The position numbers and the translations under genes are program-made. The notes below the pieces were generated by a model that worked only from the letters and a program-made list of their open reading frames with translations, was not told the origin of the DNA and made no database searches. A stretch of 59,158 nt of DNA from assembly GCA_947386115.1 (NCBI GenBank), contig CANDNO010000009.1, forward strand, positions 1 through 59,158, written 5' to 3'. Each line of letters opens with the position of its first letter. The stretch's first letter is position 1. Positions 26,734-36,007 of this stretch are shown piece after piece. This DNA comes from an uncultured Muribaculaceae bacterium (lineage in GTDB: Bacteria; Bacteroidota; Bacteroidia; Bacteroidales; Muribaculaceae).

Positions 26734-29517
26734 TTAATAATCAATTCTAACTACAGGCTCGCCGTTGAGAAGGTCGGCCGCCACGCGCGCCGTGACGGTG
26801 CGGCTCTCGCCCGGCAGCAGTGTCACGAAATTATCGCTCCAGAACACAGGGTTGACCGACGGGCCATCGGGCGAATCGCTCAGGGTCAGATGCTTGAAAA
26901 ACGCACATCCCTCAGGGCCACACGTCAGGTTGACGGTTACAACATACTCGTCGCCGTCGCGCTCGACACTGACCTGCTTGTCAAGCTTACCCTGCGGCAG
27001 GCGCAAGAGCCAGTAGAAGTTCTGGTGCTGACTATAGCGCCAATAGGTATTGTGTGACACTTCGTTGCCTTGGGGGTCGCTCAGGGTCATCGTAACGAGA
27101 TAGACGGCCGCGAGTTTACCCCCCTTGGGTATGGCGGGGAGCTCGATATACGAATTGGGCGCAACATCAACTGTATCAAGGCGATGCCACTGTTCTTTCA
27201 TCGAGAAATCGTGGATGCGTGTTTCAAGGGTCAACGGCCCGGTAGCGCGATGGGTGTTATTTATCACCGAGGGACGCTCGCTGTTGGCATTGAGCTGTGC
27301 ATGAACCGGTTCCATAGCCTTGCGGGTAAAATAGTAAGCCGCGTTGGGGGTCAGGTACCAGTCGTAGACCTGCCAGGCCACATCGGGCCAGCAGGAGTTG
27401 AGCTTCCAGAGCATCACGCCGGTCGTGATATCCCAGGCGCGATGATTGGCGGCCTCGATCATGGCACGGTAACCGTCGGCACTGAGCAGCTGGGCCTTGA
27501 GAGCGTAGTCGCGGGCCGACTCGGGGTCGCTGTACATCGTGCGCAAGGCGTTGTCGTAGCCGCGGAACACAAAGTTGTTGACACACCACGCTCCATGCTC
27601 GGCCCACACGCTGTCGAGGGGCCACAGGCGGTCGCGCACATCCATGGGCTTGTTTATCGTGGGGATGAACTTCTCGAGGCTCTCATAGACGGGCACTGCC
27701 GGCATGCCGAGCTCGTTCTTGAACATCTGGGTATAGACCTCGTCAATCTTGTCGAAGTAATAGTCGCTTGGGGCCCAGTTGTAGTCGGGGGCGCCGTCGT
27801 CGGTCGTCCCGATGGGCATATCCTCGGCGAGCCACGGTGTGAGGCTGTCGACATCCCAGCTCACCGACGTGGTGGGGATGAACGGACGCGACGGGTCGAG
27901 CCTGCGTGCAGCCTCGCGGGTGGCCACATAGAGGTCGCGAGCCGGGCACACCTCGTTGACACCCACCCACATGACGACAGAGGGGTGGTTGCGGTAGCGC
28001 TTGATCTCGTCGATAACGTGGGCGGTTGCAAGGGCGTGGTCGTCGGGATTGTCCTGGTTAGCACGGCCGGGGAACATGCGGTAGCACTGATGGAACACGT
28101 GCCACCACATTAGGCCGTACTTGTCGCACGCCTCGAGCCAGTCGCGGCCGGGGGCCGGCATGTCCTCGCTGCCTATGGTGTTGGCTCCGAGTTCGGCCAT
28201 AAGGCGCGCCTGGTCGTAGATGTTGCGCCGGGAGTTGTCGAGGAGAATGTCGGGCTGAATCCAGCCGCCGCGCGAGAATATCTCGCGGCCGTTGACGATG
28301 AACACGAGTCCGTGCTCCATGTCGGGGCCGAGATGCGACTCATAACGGCGCTCCATGAGTCGTGTTTTCACCTCGCGCAAGCCGAAGTCGCACTGCCACT
28401 CGGTGGCCTGTGCGCCCCGGGGCTTGAACGTGAGTTCGAGACGCTGCAGAGGCTGCTCGCCATAGCCGTTGGGATACCACAACGGCGGATTCTTGATGTC
28501 AAGCTGCCGGTATTCGTCGGCCGACAGCGTCACGGTCGCCGTATCGCCCGGCGCGATAATCACATCGCGGTTTATGGCGACAGGCTTTATAGTGTTGGAA
28601 ACCTTTTTCTTATATGTCACGAAGTCGATTTCGGGCAGCGAGCTGATGCGCGCGCCGAGCGTGCCGCGAATTGTCTTGTCTGTATTGTTGACGAGTGGCA
28701 CGGTGACGGTGACGCGGGCCAGGGTCGTGTCATTCAGGGGCAATGTCGTGACAACCTGCGGGTCGTCAAACGTCACCGGGCCGGTGGCCTCGATCGTGAC
28801 GGGATGGTAGATGCCCATATTGCGGTCGCGCACCACGGGCGCACAGTCCCACCCGCCGCTCATCTTGAGCGTCTCGTCGCGGTGTATGTCGCCGGCATTG
28901 CCTCGGTTGGGGCCGAAGTGCACCCATTGTGTACCGGGGCGCGGGTCGCCGGGATGGTCGACCTGATAAATCTTCACGGCCACGGCATTATCCCGGCCGG
29001 GGCGTATGTAGGGAGTGACGTCGTATTTGAAACGCCTGAACATGCCCACCGTCGTATCGCGGTCGGCTACTTTCGTTCCGTTGACCCACACGTCGGCACG
29101 ATAGTTGATGCCATCGAGTTTGAGCCACAGCTTCTTACCACGCCACGAAGCGGGGGCCTTGAACTCCGAGCGGTACAGCCATGGCTGCTGCCACGGATTC
29201 TCACCCGCGCCGAGGTGACTGTAGCGGTCAAGGCCGAGTCGAGCGTTGAACTCGTCGCTCACATCGGGTATAAGATAATTGTTCATGCCCACGCGCGGGT
29301 CGGGATAAACGCTGTCAAGCACCAGAGCGTTGAGCACCGTAGTGGGAACGACAGCCGCATGCCATCCCGAGTCGTCATACCCCACGGTAGCGACAACGCT
29401 GTCGGCCACCGACACACCCCCCGAGTGGAGAATACGCCACCGGTCGATGGTCATGTCCGATGCCGCTCCCGCAACACACGTAGCGACAAAAATCAATATG
29501 TATAATACTCGTTTCAA
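26734..29517 (-). CDS. GH2-family glycosidase, beta-mannosidase-like
   Basis: 927 residues with a signal peptide (about 1-19). A GH2 sugar-binding domain (WLYRSEFKAPASWRGKKLWL, DGINYRADVWVNG) and an Ig-like domain are followed by the catalytic barrel: GGWIQPDILLD, LGANTIGSEDMPAPGRDWLEACDKYGLMWWH, and WVGVNEVCP with acid/base Glu522 after Asn521. A second Glu (602, NELGMPAVP) is the likely nucleophile. The overall order resembles exo-beta-glucosaminidase/mannosidase GH2 proteins. The Asn-Glu doublet argues against the exochitosanase branch, which carries Ser-Asp there (family knowledge). It is the first gene of the GH operon, 80 bp after the ROK kinase stop. Confidence 0.88.
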   Translation of the reverse strand: MKRVLYILIFVATCVAGAASDMTIDRWRILHSGGVSVADSVVATVGYDDSGWHAAVVPTTVLNALVLDSVYPDPRVGMNNYLIPDVSDEFNARLGLDRYSHLGAGENPWQQPWLYRSEFKAPASWRGKKLWLKLDGINYRADVWVNGTKVADRDTTVGMFRRFKYDVTPYIRPGRDNAVAVKIYQVDHPGDPRPGTQWVHFGPNRGNAGDIHRDETLKMSGGWDCAPVVRDRNMGIYHPVTIEATGPVTFDDPQVVTTLPLNDTTLARVTVTVPLVNNTDKTIRGTLGARISSLPEIDFVTYKKKVSNTIKPVAINRDVIIAPGDTATVTLSADEYRQLDIKNPPLWYPNGYGEQPLQRLELTFKPRGAQATEWQCDFGLREVKTRLMERRYESHLGPDMEHGLVFIVNGREIFSRGGWIQPDILLDNSRRNIYDQARLMAELGANTIGSEDMPAPGRDWLEACDKYGLMWWHVFHQCYRMFPGRANQDNPDDHALATAHVIDEIKRYRNHPSVVMWVGVNEVCPARDLYVATREAARRLDPSRPFIPTTSVSWDVDSLTPWLAEDMPIGTTDDGAPDYNWAPSDYYFDKIDEVYTQMFKNELGMPAVPVYESLEKFIPTINKPMDVRDRLWPLDSVWAEHGAWCVNNFVFRGYDNALRTMYSDPESARDYALKAQLLSADGYRAMIEAANHRAWDITTGVMLWKLNSCWPDVAWQVYDWYLTPNAAYYFTRKAMEPVHAQLNANSERPSVINNTHRATGPLTLETRIHDFSMKEQWHRLDTVDVAPNSYIELPAIPKGGKLAAVYLVTMTLSDPQGNEVSHNTYWRYSQHQNFYWLLRLPQGKLDKQVSVERDGDEYVVTVNLTCGPEGCAFFKHLTLSDSPDGPSVNPVFWSDNFVTLLPGESRTVTARVAADLLNGEPVVRIDY

Positions 29518-29542
29518 AACAATTAGAAGTGATTATAGCAAT

Positions 29543-29571
29543 GTGGGGACGCGATAAATCACGTCCGCTAC
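29543..29571. repeat. Palindromic repeat element GGGGACGCGATAAATC type
   Basis: GTGGGGACGCGATAAATC followed by ACGTCCGCTAC has inverted GGACG/CGTCC arms around a short AT-rich loop. It lies between the ROK and GH2 genes. Its GGGACGCG core and CGTCC-TAC end recall the more GC-rich palindromes at 39.5-44.3 kb. Confidence 0.55.
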
Positions 29572-29597
29572 AACTTTACGTAAGACGCCCGGTATTG

Positions 29598-30491
29598 TTA
29601 CTCGAACATCAGTGCGGCTGCGCCTATGAAACCGGCGTTATTGCCCAGGCCGGCGGTCAGAATCTCGATGTGCTCGGCGGCCTCCTGCGTGATGTATTTG
29701 GGCAGCATGCTACGCACGCGGGTGAGGAACAGGTCGGACGAATTGACTACCGAACCACCCAGTATCACTGCATCGGGGTCGACGGTGTTGATAGTCCAGG
29801 CGAGCGCGAACACCAGTCCGTCGGCAAACTGGTTGAACACATCGATAGCGGCTTCCTCGCCGGCACGTGCCCGTTCAGCAATCTCCTTGCCGTCAACGTC
29901 CTGGCCGGTGAGAGCCTTGTACATATTGGCAAGGCCGGGGCCCGAAACATAATCCTCGATGACGCCGTCGCGATAGGGCGACTGCCATATCTCGCCCGCG
30001 TTGCCGGTGTAGCCGGTCCAGATGCGGCCGTCGTTGATGAACGCACATCCGCATCCCGTGCCGAGCGTGATACCGAGCAGCGACGAGCGGCCGCGGCCGG
30101 CACCCCACACAGCCTCGCCAAGCATCATAGCGTTGGCGTCGTTATTCATGTGCACCTCCTTGCAGGTGGTCAGCTCGACGATGTGCTTCAACGGGTAGTT
30201 GTGCATCGTGGGGAGCGTGTTACACTTGAGGATAGTACCCGAAATAATGTCAAGCGGACCCGAGCAACCGATGCCTATGCCGCGCAGGCGGTTTTCGGGC
30301 ACCTGGCTCAGCGCCTCGTTGAGCAGGTCAAGTATTCCGGCCACAATCTTTTCGCGTGGTCCGCGGGCATTGGTAGGCACCTCGCGGGGAGAGCCTATCA
30401 CTTTGCCGCCGGCGTCAACGACGCCACACTTCATTTTCGTTCCGCCTATATCCAGGCCAATAGCGAGATCGCGCGTTCCCATTCTGTCCAT
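29598..30491 (-). CDS. ROK-family sugar kinase
   Basis: 297 residues. Phosphate motif GLDIGGTKMKCGVVD, catalytic Asp in MNNDANAMMLGEAVWG, GITLGTGCGCAFI, and adenosine-region DPDAVILGGSVVNS identify a ROK kinase. It is cytosolic and probably phosphorylates glucose, GlcNAc or ManNAc. The usual Cys cluster of the ROK zinc motif (CxCGxxGCxE) is absent: the region reads GNAGEIWQSPYRDGVIEDY. A second ATG three codons in (30482) is possible. It lies downstream of the SIS gene in the PUL, but the four-helix-bundle gene and repeats now separate them. Confidence 0.92.
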   Translation of the reverse strand: MDRMGTRDLAIGLDIGGTKMKCGVVDAGGKVIGSPREVPTNARGPREKIVAGILDLLNEALSQVPENRLRGIGIGCSGPLDIISGTILKCNTLPTMHNYPLKHIVELTTCKEVHMNNDANAMMLGEAVWGAGRGRSSLLGITLGTGCGCAFINDGRIWTGYTGNAGEIWQSPYRDGVIEDYVSGPGLANMYKALTGQDVDGKEIAERARAGEEAAIDVFNQFADGLVFALAWTINTVDPDAVILGGSVVNSSDLFLTRVRSMLPKYITQEAAEHIEILTAGLGNNAGFIGAAALMFE

Positions 30492-30498
30492 ATTTTAA

Positions 30499-30528
30499 GG
30501 TTCAAGGTACAAGGTCCGAGGTCCGAGA
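30499..30528. repeat. 7-bp-periodic GGTTCAA-type repeat, copy beside ROK start
   Basis: GGTTCAA GGTACAA GGTCCGA GGTCCGA, four 7-bp units of the form GGTNCRA, begin 8 nt upstream of the ROK ATG and flank one side of the four-helix-bundle gene. Confidence 0.75.
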
Positions 30529-30553
30529 AACACACCTCGTTGCCGTACCATTT

Positions 30554-30916
30554 TTATAACTTATTTTTTCTATACGTAATTAACGAATTCAACATTTTCC
30601 ATACTTCCTCAATCAGAGACTGTGCTTCAACAATCTCATCTTTAGGAATATGTTCGATCATGACACAAATATCAAGCTGAGTCGAAATCTCCAAAAGAGA
30701 TCCACGAGCAATGCTCAGAAAGTTTACAAACTCCTTGTCGGAGTTGCGACCGTGACCCTCGGCAATATTCGACGGAATCGAAACTACCGCTCGCCTCATC
30801 TGCTGAACCAGAGCGAAAGACTCCTCTTTGGGCAATAATTTGGTCAACTCGTAAATAATACGAGTCAGCTCCATCGATTTTGTCCAAACTGTAAGTTGTC
30901 TATAGTCGTAGTTCAT
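30554..30916 (-). CDS. Four-helix-bundle protein (23S rRNA IVS-protein / Avd-like)
   Basis: 120 residues with the family pattern: an aromatic-rich N-terminus (YDYRQLTVWTKSMEL), LPKEESFALVQQMRRAVVSI, the hallmark PSNIAEGHGR, and a helix with FLSIARGSLLEISTQLDI. These proteins form pentameric four-helix bundles. They occur in rRNA intervening sequences, as Avd in retroelements and as stand-alone copies of unknown role (family knowledge). Here the gene stands alone between the SIS and ROK genes of the PUL. 7-bp-periodic repeats on both sides suggest it was inserted there. Confidence 0.9.
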   Translation of the reverse strand: MNYDYRQLTVWTKSMELTRIIYELTKLLPKEESFALVQQMRRAVVSIPSNIAEGHGRNSDKEFVNFLSIARGSLLEISTQLDICVMIEHIPKDEIVEAQSLIEEVWKMLNSLITYRKNKL

Positions 30917-30950
30917 TGTAAACTTGTATATTGTTTATATTCATTCATTT

Positions 30951-31172
30951 AGGTTCAAGGTTCTTTTTAGGTTCAAGGCCCTTCTTAGGTTCGAGGTTCT
31001 TTTTAGGTTCAAGGTTCGAGGTTCGAGAAAAACTCCTGCCTTGCACCTCGTTCCCAGCACCTAACGTGCCTCGCACCCAGCTCCTCGCACCCCGGACCTT
31101 GTACCTCGTACCTAAAACGCTCCTCGTACCCCGGACCTTGTACCTCGTACCTGAGGCGCCTCGCGCCTCGCC
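30951..31172. repeat. Large 7-bp-periodic repeat block with opposed arms
   Basis: The left part has units such as GGTTCAA, GGTTCGA and spaced TTTTTAGGTTCAAGG. The right part carries the complementary orientation (CCTTGTACCTCGTACC, twice). It fills most of the 262-bp gap between the four-helix-bundle and SIS genes and can in principle fold into a long imperfect hairpin. Confidence 0.8.
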
Positions 31173-31178
31173 ATCGTC

Positions 31179-32237
31179 TCACTCGATGGCGGTGACTTTA
31201 AGACCGTGGGTGAATTCGCCGGGGGTGATGCCCTTGGACTCGCGGGCCCAGGCCTCGATGGCCAGCTGAACGGGGATGATTGCCGTCACGGGGAACAGCT
31301 CGGCATCGGGCGTCGGAGCGGCTACAATCGTCAGCCCGTCGGCCGAGGCCATGGCATCCTCGCGGTCGCTCACGAGCAATACTCGCCCGCCGAACCTTAG
31401 GATGTCACCTATGAGCTTGCGGGTCTGTTCAAACGTGGGAGCAGCTGAGTGGGCAAGCACTACGGCTGTGAATCCCGCGCCTACCATCTCGAGCGGCCCA
31501 TGGCGGAATTCTCCGCCCGCAAGCGCCTGAGAGGGGGTATGGCTGGCCTCCATCGACATCAGGGCCGACTGGCTGGCCGAAGCCATTGCTGTGCCTCGCG
31601 CAATGAATTGGATGTATGACGCGCTGCCCAGGGCGCGAAGCATGCCCGGGAGCGTGTTGTCTCTTTGATTGAGCGTCGTGTCAATCTCGGCCGCAAGGCG
31701 GTCCCACACATCGGCAGGGACGCTACAGCCACTCATAGCACGCTCAATCATATATAAAACCTGGAAACCTGTAATAAACGTCTTGGTCGAGGTCTTCTCC
31801 TCGACGCCTGCCACCGTGGGCAGCAATATATCGGCGCGACGGCCAAGCGTGCTCGCCGGCTCGTTGGTGATGACAGCCAGCTGCGGATGCCTGCCTCGGC
31901 TGTCGAGTTGCCTGACGACGTTGACCGTCTCATAGCTCTCGCCGCTCTGCGAAATAGCAACCAGGAGAGTATCGTCGGTAATAACATCAAGTTGATAGTG
32001 AAGAAGTTCGCCGGCATTAACAACGGTCACGGCGATACCATGGCGGGAAAGAAACGTTTGGAGCGCCCCCGACAGGAAGTAGGAGCTACCCATACCCGTA
32101 GCCACCACGCGGCCGGCACGACGGGCAGCCTCGGCAAAAGCCTCGAGCGCCTCGCGGCCACCCTCTGCGGCATAGTATAGGGCGGTGTCCCTCACAGCCC
32201 GGGGCTGTCCAAATATTTCTTGTAGGAACTGAGTCAT
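31179..32237 (-). CDS. Two-domain SIS phosphosugar isomerase/deaminase (GlmS C-terminal-like)
   Basis: 352 residues with two SIS domains and no glutaminase domain. Domain 1: VVATGMGSSYFLSGALQTFL and ISQSGESYETV, the phosphate-binding Ser/Thr loop. Domain 2: FIARGTAMASASQSALMSME, QALAGGEFRHGPLEM and RVLLVSDRED. The group includes AgaS, FrlB and GlmS-like deaminases or deglycases acting on amino-sugar phosphates. With the ROK kinase it could carry released N-acetylhexosamine into glycolysis. It lies 89 bp past the terminator closing the SusC/SusD transcript, so it probably has its own promoter. Confidence 0.87.
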   Translation of the reverse strand: MTQFLQEIFGQPRAVRDTALYYAAEGGREALEAFAEAARRAGRVVATGMGSSYFLSGALQTFLSRHGIAVTVVNAGELLHYQLDVITDDTLLVAISQSGESYETVNVVRQLDSRGRHPQLAVITNEPASTLGRRADILLPTVAGVEEKTSTKTFITGFQVLYMIERAMSGCSVPADVWDRLAAEIDTTLNQRDNTLPGMLRALGSASYIQFIARGTAMASASQSALMSMEASHTPSQALAGGEFRHGPLEMVGAGFTAVVLAHSAAPTFEQTRKLIGDILRFGGRVLLVSDREDAMASADGLTIVAAPTPDAELFPVTAIIPVQLAIEAWARESKGITPGEFTHGLKVTAIE

Positions 32238-32325
32238 AATAGGTTATGAATGGAGAATTGTGAATGGAGGGGAGGATGAGAGGAGAATGAAATCGAAGCA
32301 GGTAAAACACTTACCCGCAAAGATA

Positions 32326-32387
32326 ATAAAAAAAGTGCTTCCACGGCGTTGAAATCCCTGCTCGGAACCCACCGCCGGGAAGCACTT
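32326..32387 (-). terminator. Terminator of the susCD-like transcript
   Basis: The minus strand has AAGTGCTTCC ... GGAAGCACTT (10 bp, 32378-32387 with 32333-32342), with additional GC pairs toward the loop, followed by TTTTTTTATT. It lies 11 nt after the stop of the surface lipoprotein gene. Confidence 0.85.
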
Positions 32388-32397
32388 ATATCAAAGA

Positions 32398-34278
32398 TTA
32401 GATGTCAAAGCGAGTCATTTCGTAAGATAAAATACCATGATCAGGGACAAGCATATATACTTGAACAGCATTTCCATCAGTAGAACGGGCAAAAATTACA
32501 TTACCGGCACCACGATTAACTTGACCACCGAAGCAATCACCAAGAACGGTTTTTCCAGACTCATAGGAATATGCCGATGTCATACCAGCTACGCCATATC
32601 CAGTTCCTGATGGACCGCCCTTGGAAGCATCTCCTACAACACTACCTTCACGTGAGTCAAAGATGAAACCGTCTCTGAAAGAATCGGCTGTAGGCGAAGC
32701 TCCAATATTTGTCACATACAAACGTTGATACTCTGTATTTCCGCCAGTATTATTACCATTACATGCAGCAACGAGATGACAACCGTTGAATTCGATATAG
32801 TCTACACTGCGAGTATTACCACACCAATCTCCAAAAGTTTCACTATTTCCCCACCAGTGGTTTAACGGGCGTTTAAACGTAATGGCACGGCTACCCGTTC
32901 CGCGAGGAACATAAGAAACCAAACCTCGGGCATTTCCGGTATGCATAATATAACCATAAGGAGCCGAGCCAGAAATAGGTGCAGCATTTGAGGAATCCCA
33001 AGTTGATGCATAAGCTCCGTTTGTATCATACAAAGCAGTACCCTCCGGTTTGCCATCCTTAAATGGCAACAGAATCGCTGGCCCATAATGACCTCTGTAA
33101 ACAGTCGTTAGAACTGCGTCTCCATTCACCATATCACCGGCACACGATGTAACACAGAATAAATCAATCGAATTACGACCTGGGATATTTGAAAAGTACG
33201 AACCGTTTATATCTGCATTAAGCACAGGTGTAGGCTTTTGAGTTATACCGTCTTTCCAAACATATACTAACACATTTGTGGGTGTATTCATCCAAGAATT
33301 ACTTGTCAACGTAACAGCGACCATATGATTTGCATCATCGTGGGTTATTGCACGTAATATTCGGCCGTCAGCTACACCATCACAATTTACTTTTACATCA
33401 TGTAGTCTCTTTCCATTAAAACGATCAAAGACGAGCATATTTCTATAATCATTGACGTTGCTAACAATTAAATAATCATCAACTACAGCCATAGAAGTGT
33501 TTGCACCGGCTTCCCAACCCTCATCGTTATCAGTGTAAAGCTGTTTCGCCCACATAGATGATATATATCCAATACCATAAGGTAACACATCAGGTATCTG
33601 TATTTTAACGTCATATACAGTCTTGTCAATACCATTTTGTGCAGTTACAGTAATTTCGGGCAAACTGCTGAAATCTACCAATCCCGTTTCACTATCAAGC
33701 GCTGTACATGTAACCGTTGACCAAGGGGAAACATTTAATTCTACTTCATGTAGAGCGCCATCTATCGCCGAAGAAGTCTTTGCTACAATTACTTGTCCAT
33801 GAGCACCCGGTGTCTCAGGTTCGCGAATAACAACAGCCGTGCGCTCACTTTCTAAAAGCTTTGCTGAAATAATCTGGGACGCGGATGATTTAACCATTTC
33901 TGCATAAATAGTAAAGGATTTAGCATTACCTTTATCATCCAACAGATTTGTGCGATACCCGGCCATTAGATCATGAATACCGCTGAGAGAAGGGGAGAAT
34001 GAGTAACCAACAGGTGTTTGAGCTTCAATCTTCATTTGAGTCAAATCACCCATGATACGTTCGGTATCACTGATATAATACGGAACCTGTATAGTAATAG
34101 TTCCTGCCTCCGAATCAATTATTGACGGGTAACCGTCGGTTGAACCTACAAGAAAACCTTTTACATTTAACTGTGCGGTTCCTATTCCGTCAAGTCGATT
34201 GATATCATCAACCTCGACACACGCCGGTAAAAGCACAACCGAGGCCAATAGACTTGTAATAAAATATTTAAGTTTCAT
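32398..34278 (-). CDS. PUL surface lipoprotein, DUF5018/DUF4623-like
   Basis: 626 residues with a lipoprotein signal (LLPAC, Cys at about 20, then VEVDDINR). The N-terminal ~230 residues are Ig-like beta domains (ITIQVPYYISDTERI, VYDVKIQIPDVLPYG). The rest resembles a beta-propeller-type DUF4623 region (WEAGANTSMAVVDDYLIVSN, VFDRFNGKRLHDVKV, MVAVTLTSNSW, GRNSIDLFCVTSCAGD). Its position right after SusD suggests a surface glycan-binding protein, which is inference. It is the third and last gene before the terminator. Its base composition is more AT-rich than the downstream enzyme genes. Confidence 0.8.
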   Translation of the reverse strand: MKLKYFITSLLASVVLLPACVEVDDINRLDGIGTAQLNVKGFLVGSTDGYPSIIDSEAGTITIQVPYYISDTERIMGDLTQMKIEAQTPVGYSFSPSLSGIHDLMAGYRTNLLDDKGNAKSFTIYAEMVKSSASQIISAKLLESERTAVVIREPETPGAHGQVIVAKTSSAIDGALHEVELNVSPWSTVTCTALDSETGLVDFSSLPEITVTAQNGIDKTVYDVKIQIPDVLPYGIGYISSMWAKQLYTDNDEGWEAGANTSMAVVDDYLIVSNVNDYRNMLVFDRFNGKRLHDVKVNCDGVADGRILRAITHDDANHMVAVTLTSNSWMNTPTNVLVYVWKDGITQKPTPVLNADINGSYFSNIPGRNSIDLFCVTSCAGDMVNGDAVLTTVYRGHYGPAILLPFKDGKPEGTALYDTNGAYASTWDSSNAAPISGSAPYGYIMHTGNARGLVSYVPRGTGSRAITFKRPLNHWWGNSETFGDWCGNTRSVDYIEFNGCHLVAACNGNNTGGNTEYQRLYVTNIGASPTADSFRDGFIFDSREGSVVGDASKGGPSGTGYGVAGMTSAYSYESGKTVLGDCFGGQVNRGAGNVIFARSTDGNAVQVYMLVPDHGILSYEMTRFDI

Positions 34279-34298
34279 TGCTTACAAAATTTTAAAGA

Positions 34299-35972
34299 TT
34301 ATTTCCAAGCGTCATTCTGCTCACATAACGGATTGTTCTGAATCTCATTATATGGGATCGGGAATATCTCATACTTCTTGGGGAAAATACGGTCGTAATT
34401 ATCGGCTTCGATAACCTCATAGCTGAAAGTACCATTATCATTTTTGGTTACCTTGACGCCATGAGTACGCTTACCGTTAATAACCTCCTGTGATATACCC
34501 CAGCGCATGATGTCGTCATAACGATGTCCCTCAAGGCCAAGCTCGCAGATACGCTCTTTCTGCAAATCTACAAAATAATCTTCCCAACTATTCTTCTGGG
34601 GAACATCGGTCAACGTCGCACGATTACGTATAACATTTAGATCGCTATATGCCTGGCTCCATTGGTTCTGACGAGCTGCAGCCTCAGAACGAATAAGATA
34701 TACCTCGGCAAGACGCATTTCAATCCAATGCTGGTCGCTAAGAATATTAGTAAAGTTGTAACGTTTTGCTCCCGTATTGGAAGTAAGGAATTTACGCAAA
34801 TAATAGCCCGTTGTGCTCTTATGAACGTTATCCTGACCGGTTGATGAATAAATCATGCATTCATCGCTTCCGCCTTCCCAGCATTGAATTTCACGTCCCT
34901 GATAAGTACTGCCGTTAGCAAGAATCGACTGATAGAAACGGGGATCGCGGTTTTTAAATGGTTCATTGTCATATTTAGCAAGGTTATCCCAGTTAAAGGC
35001 TTCCCATGTATTGCCTACTTTTATGTCAAACTGTGAGGCATACTCTTCGGTGGGTGTTGCGGCTGCTCCATTTTGGTCCTTATAACCACATGTTTCTGCA
35101 AAACTGGGAGGACATAGATATGTATCAAAACTGTGCTGCTTCTTTTCCAACTCAAAAAGTACAGGCACGATTATCTCACCGTTTGCTGGATTTGTATAAA
35201 TATTACCAAGATCGGTCGAAAGTGTGAATTTACCCGACTTAATAACATTATCGGCAGCAGTATAAGCTTCCTCCCAACGCTCTGCATAAAGAGCTGCACG
35301 GGCCTTCATCGCCTGGGCCCCCTGTTTGGTAATACGGCCATAATCACCGTCCGACCATAAATCGGGAAGGTCGGCAATAGCCTTGTCATACTCATTGAGA
35401 ATAAAGTCCCAAGTTTCTTCCTTGGTGGCACGAGCCTTCGCATTATCATTCTGGTCGTCAACCTTATCCTCACTCACGCGCAAGATCACACCTCCGTGAT
35501 ACTTGGCAAGCTCCTGATAGGCGAATGCACGCAGATAGCGCACTTCGGCAACTCGAGCAGCCACTTCTTCTTGGGGAAGATTACTAAGCCTTCCAGCTTT
35601 GGCATCAACAAGAAAGAAATTGAACTTGAGAATCTGCTCGTACATCGTCTTCCAATTGCTTCGAGGATTGCTTTCTACCGTCATTGAGTTAATTTGGCTG
35701 AAGAACTTATTTTGTCCCTGTCCAACACCATACCATGATGTTTTCACAAGATCAGTCCAAGCATCCTCGAACATATTAAGCGACGAACCACACTCTACAT
35801 TAGCAATTTTGTGGTATATGCCATACATGTCCTTGATATAATAATCAAGGTTATTTATTGAGGCGTAAGCAGTTGCATCGCTATACTGTCCTGTCGGATC
35901 AAAGTCAAGCGTATCACAGGCAGGCACGGTAACTGCCATTGCTGCTACTAATCCTATAATATATTTTTTCAT
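34299..35972 (-). CDS. SusD/RagB-family outer-membrane glycan-binding lipoprotein
   Basis: 557 residues. The lipobox VPAC ends at residue 19 (MKKYIIGLVAAMAVTVPACD). The SusD pattern includes the N-terminal LDFDPTGQYSD, a TPR-like helical core with VAEVRYLRAFAYQELAKYHGG, WDFILNEYDKAIADLP, MKARAALYAERWEEA, and the C-terminal WIEMRLAEVYLIRSEAAA and QKERICELGLEGHRYDDIMRW. SusD caps the SusC barrel and binds oligosaccharide at the cell surface. It follows the SusC-like gene by 35 bp. Confidence 0.96.
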   Translation of the reverse strand: MKKYIIGLVAAMAVTVPACDTLDFDPTGQYSDATAYASINNLDYYIKDMYGIYHKIANVECGSSLNMFEDAWTDLVKTSWYGVGQGQNKFFSQINSMTVESNPRSNWKTMYEQILKFNFFLVDAKAGRLSNLPQEEVAARVAEVRYLRAFAYQELAKYHGGVILRVSEDKVDDQNDNAKARATKEETWDFILNEYDKAIADLPDLWSDGDYGRITKQGAQAMKARAALYAERWEEAYTAADNVIKSGKFTLSTDLGNIYTNPANGEIIVPVLFELEKKQHSFDTYLCPPSFAETCGYKDQNGAAATPTEEYASQFDIKVGNTWEAFNWDNLAKYDNEPFKNRDPRFYQSILANGSTYQGREIQCWEGGSDECMIYSSTGQDNVHKSTTGYYLRKFLTSNTGAKRYNFTNILSDQHWIEMRLAEVYLIRSEAAARQNQWSQAYSDLNVIRNRATLTDVPQKNSWEDYFVDLQKERICELGLEGHRYDDIMRWGISQEVINGKRTHGVKVTKNDNGTFSYEVIEADNYDRIFPKKYEIFPIPYNEIQNNPLCEQNDAWK

Positions 35973-36007
35973 ATCTATTCTTAGATTTAATATGTGTATG
36001 ACTTATC

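Noticed and set aside
27070-29505. Two long plus-strand open frames (347 and 397 codons) opposite the GH2 gene
   Set aside because: Antisense frames of the GH2 gene; His/Gly/Val-rich with no family motif, while GH2 on the minus strand has full-length domains.
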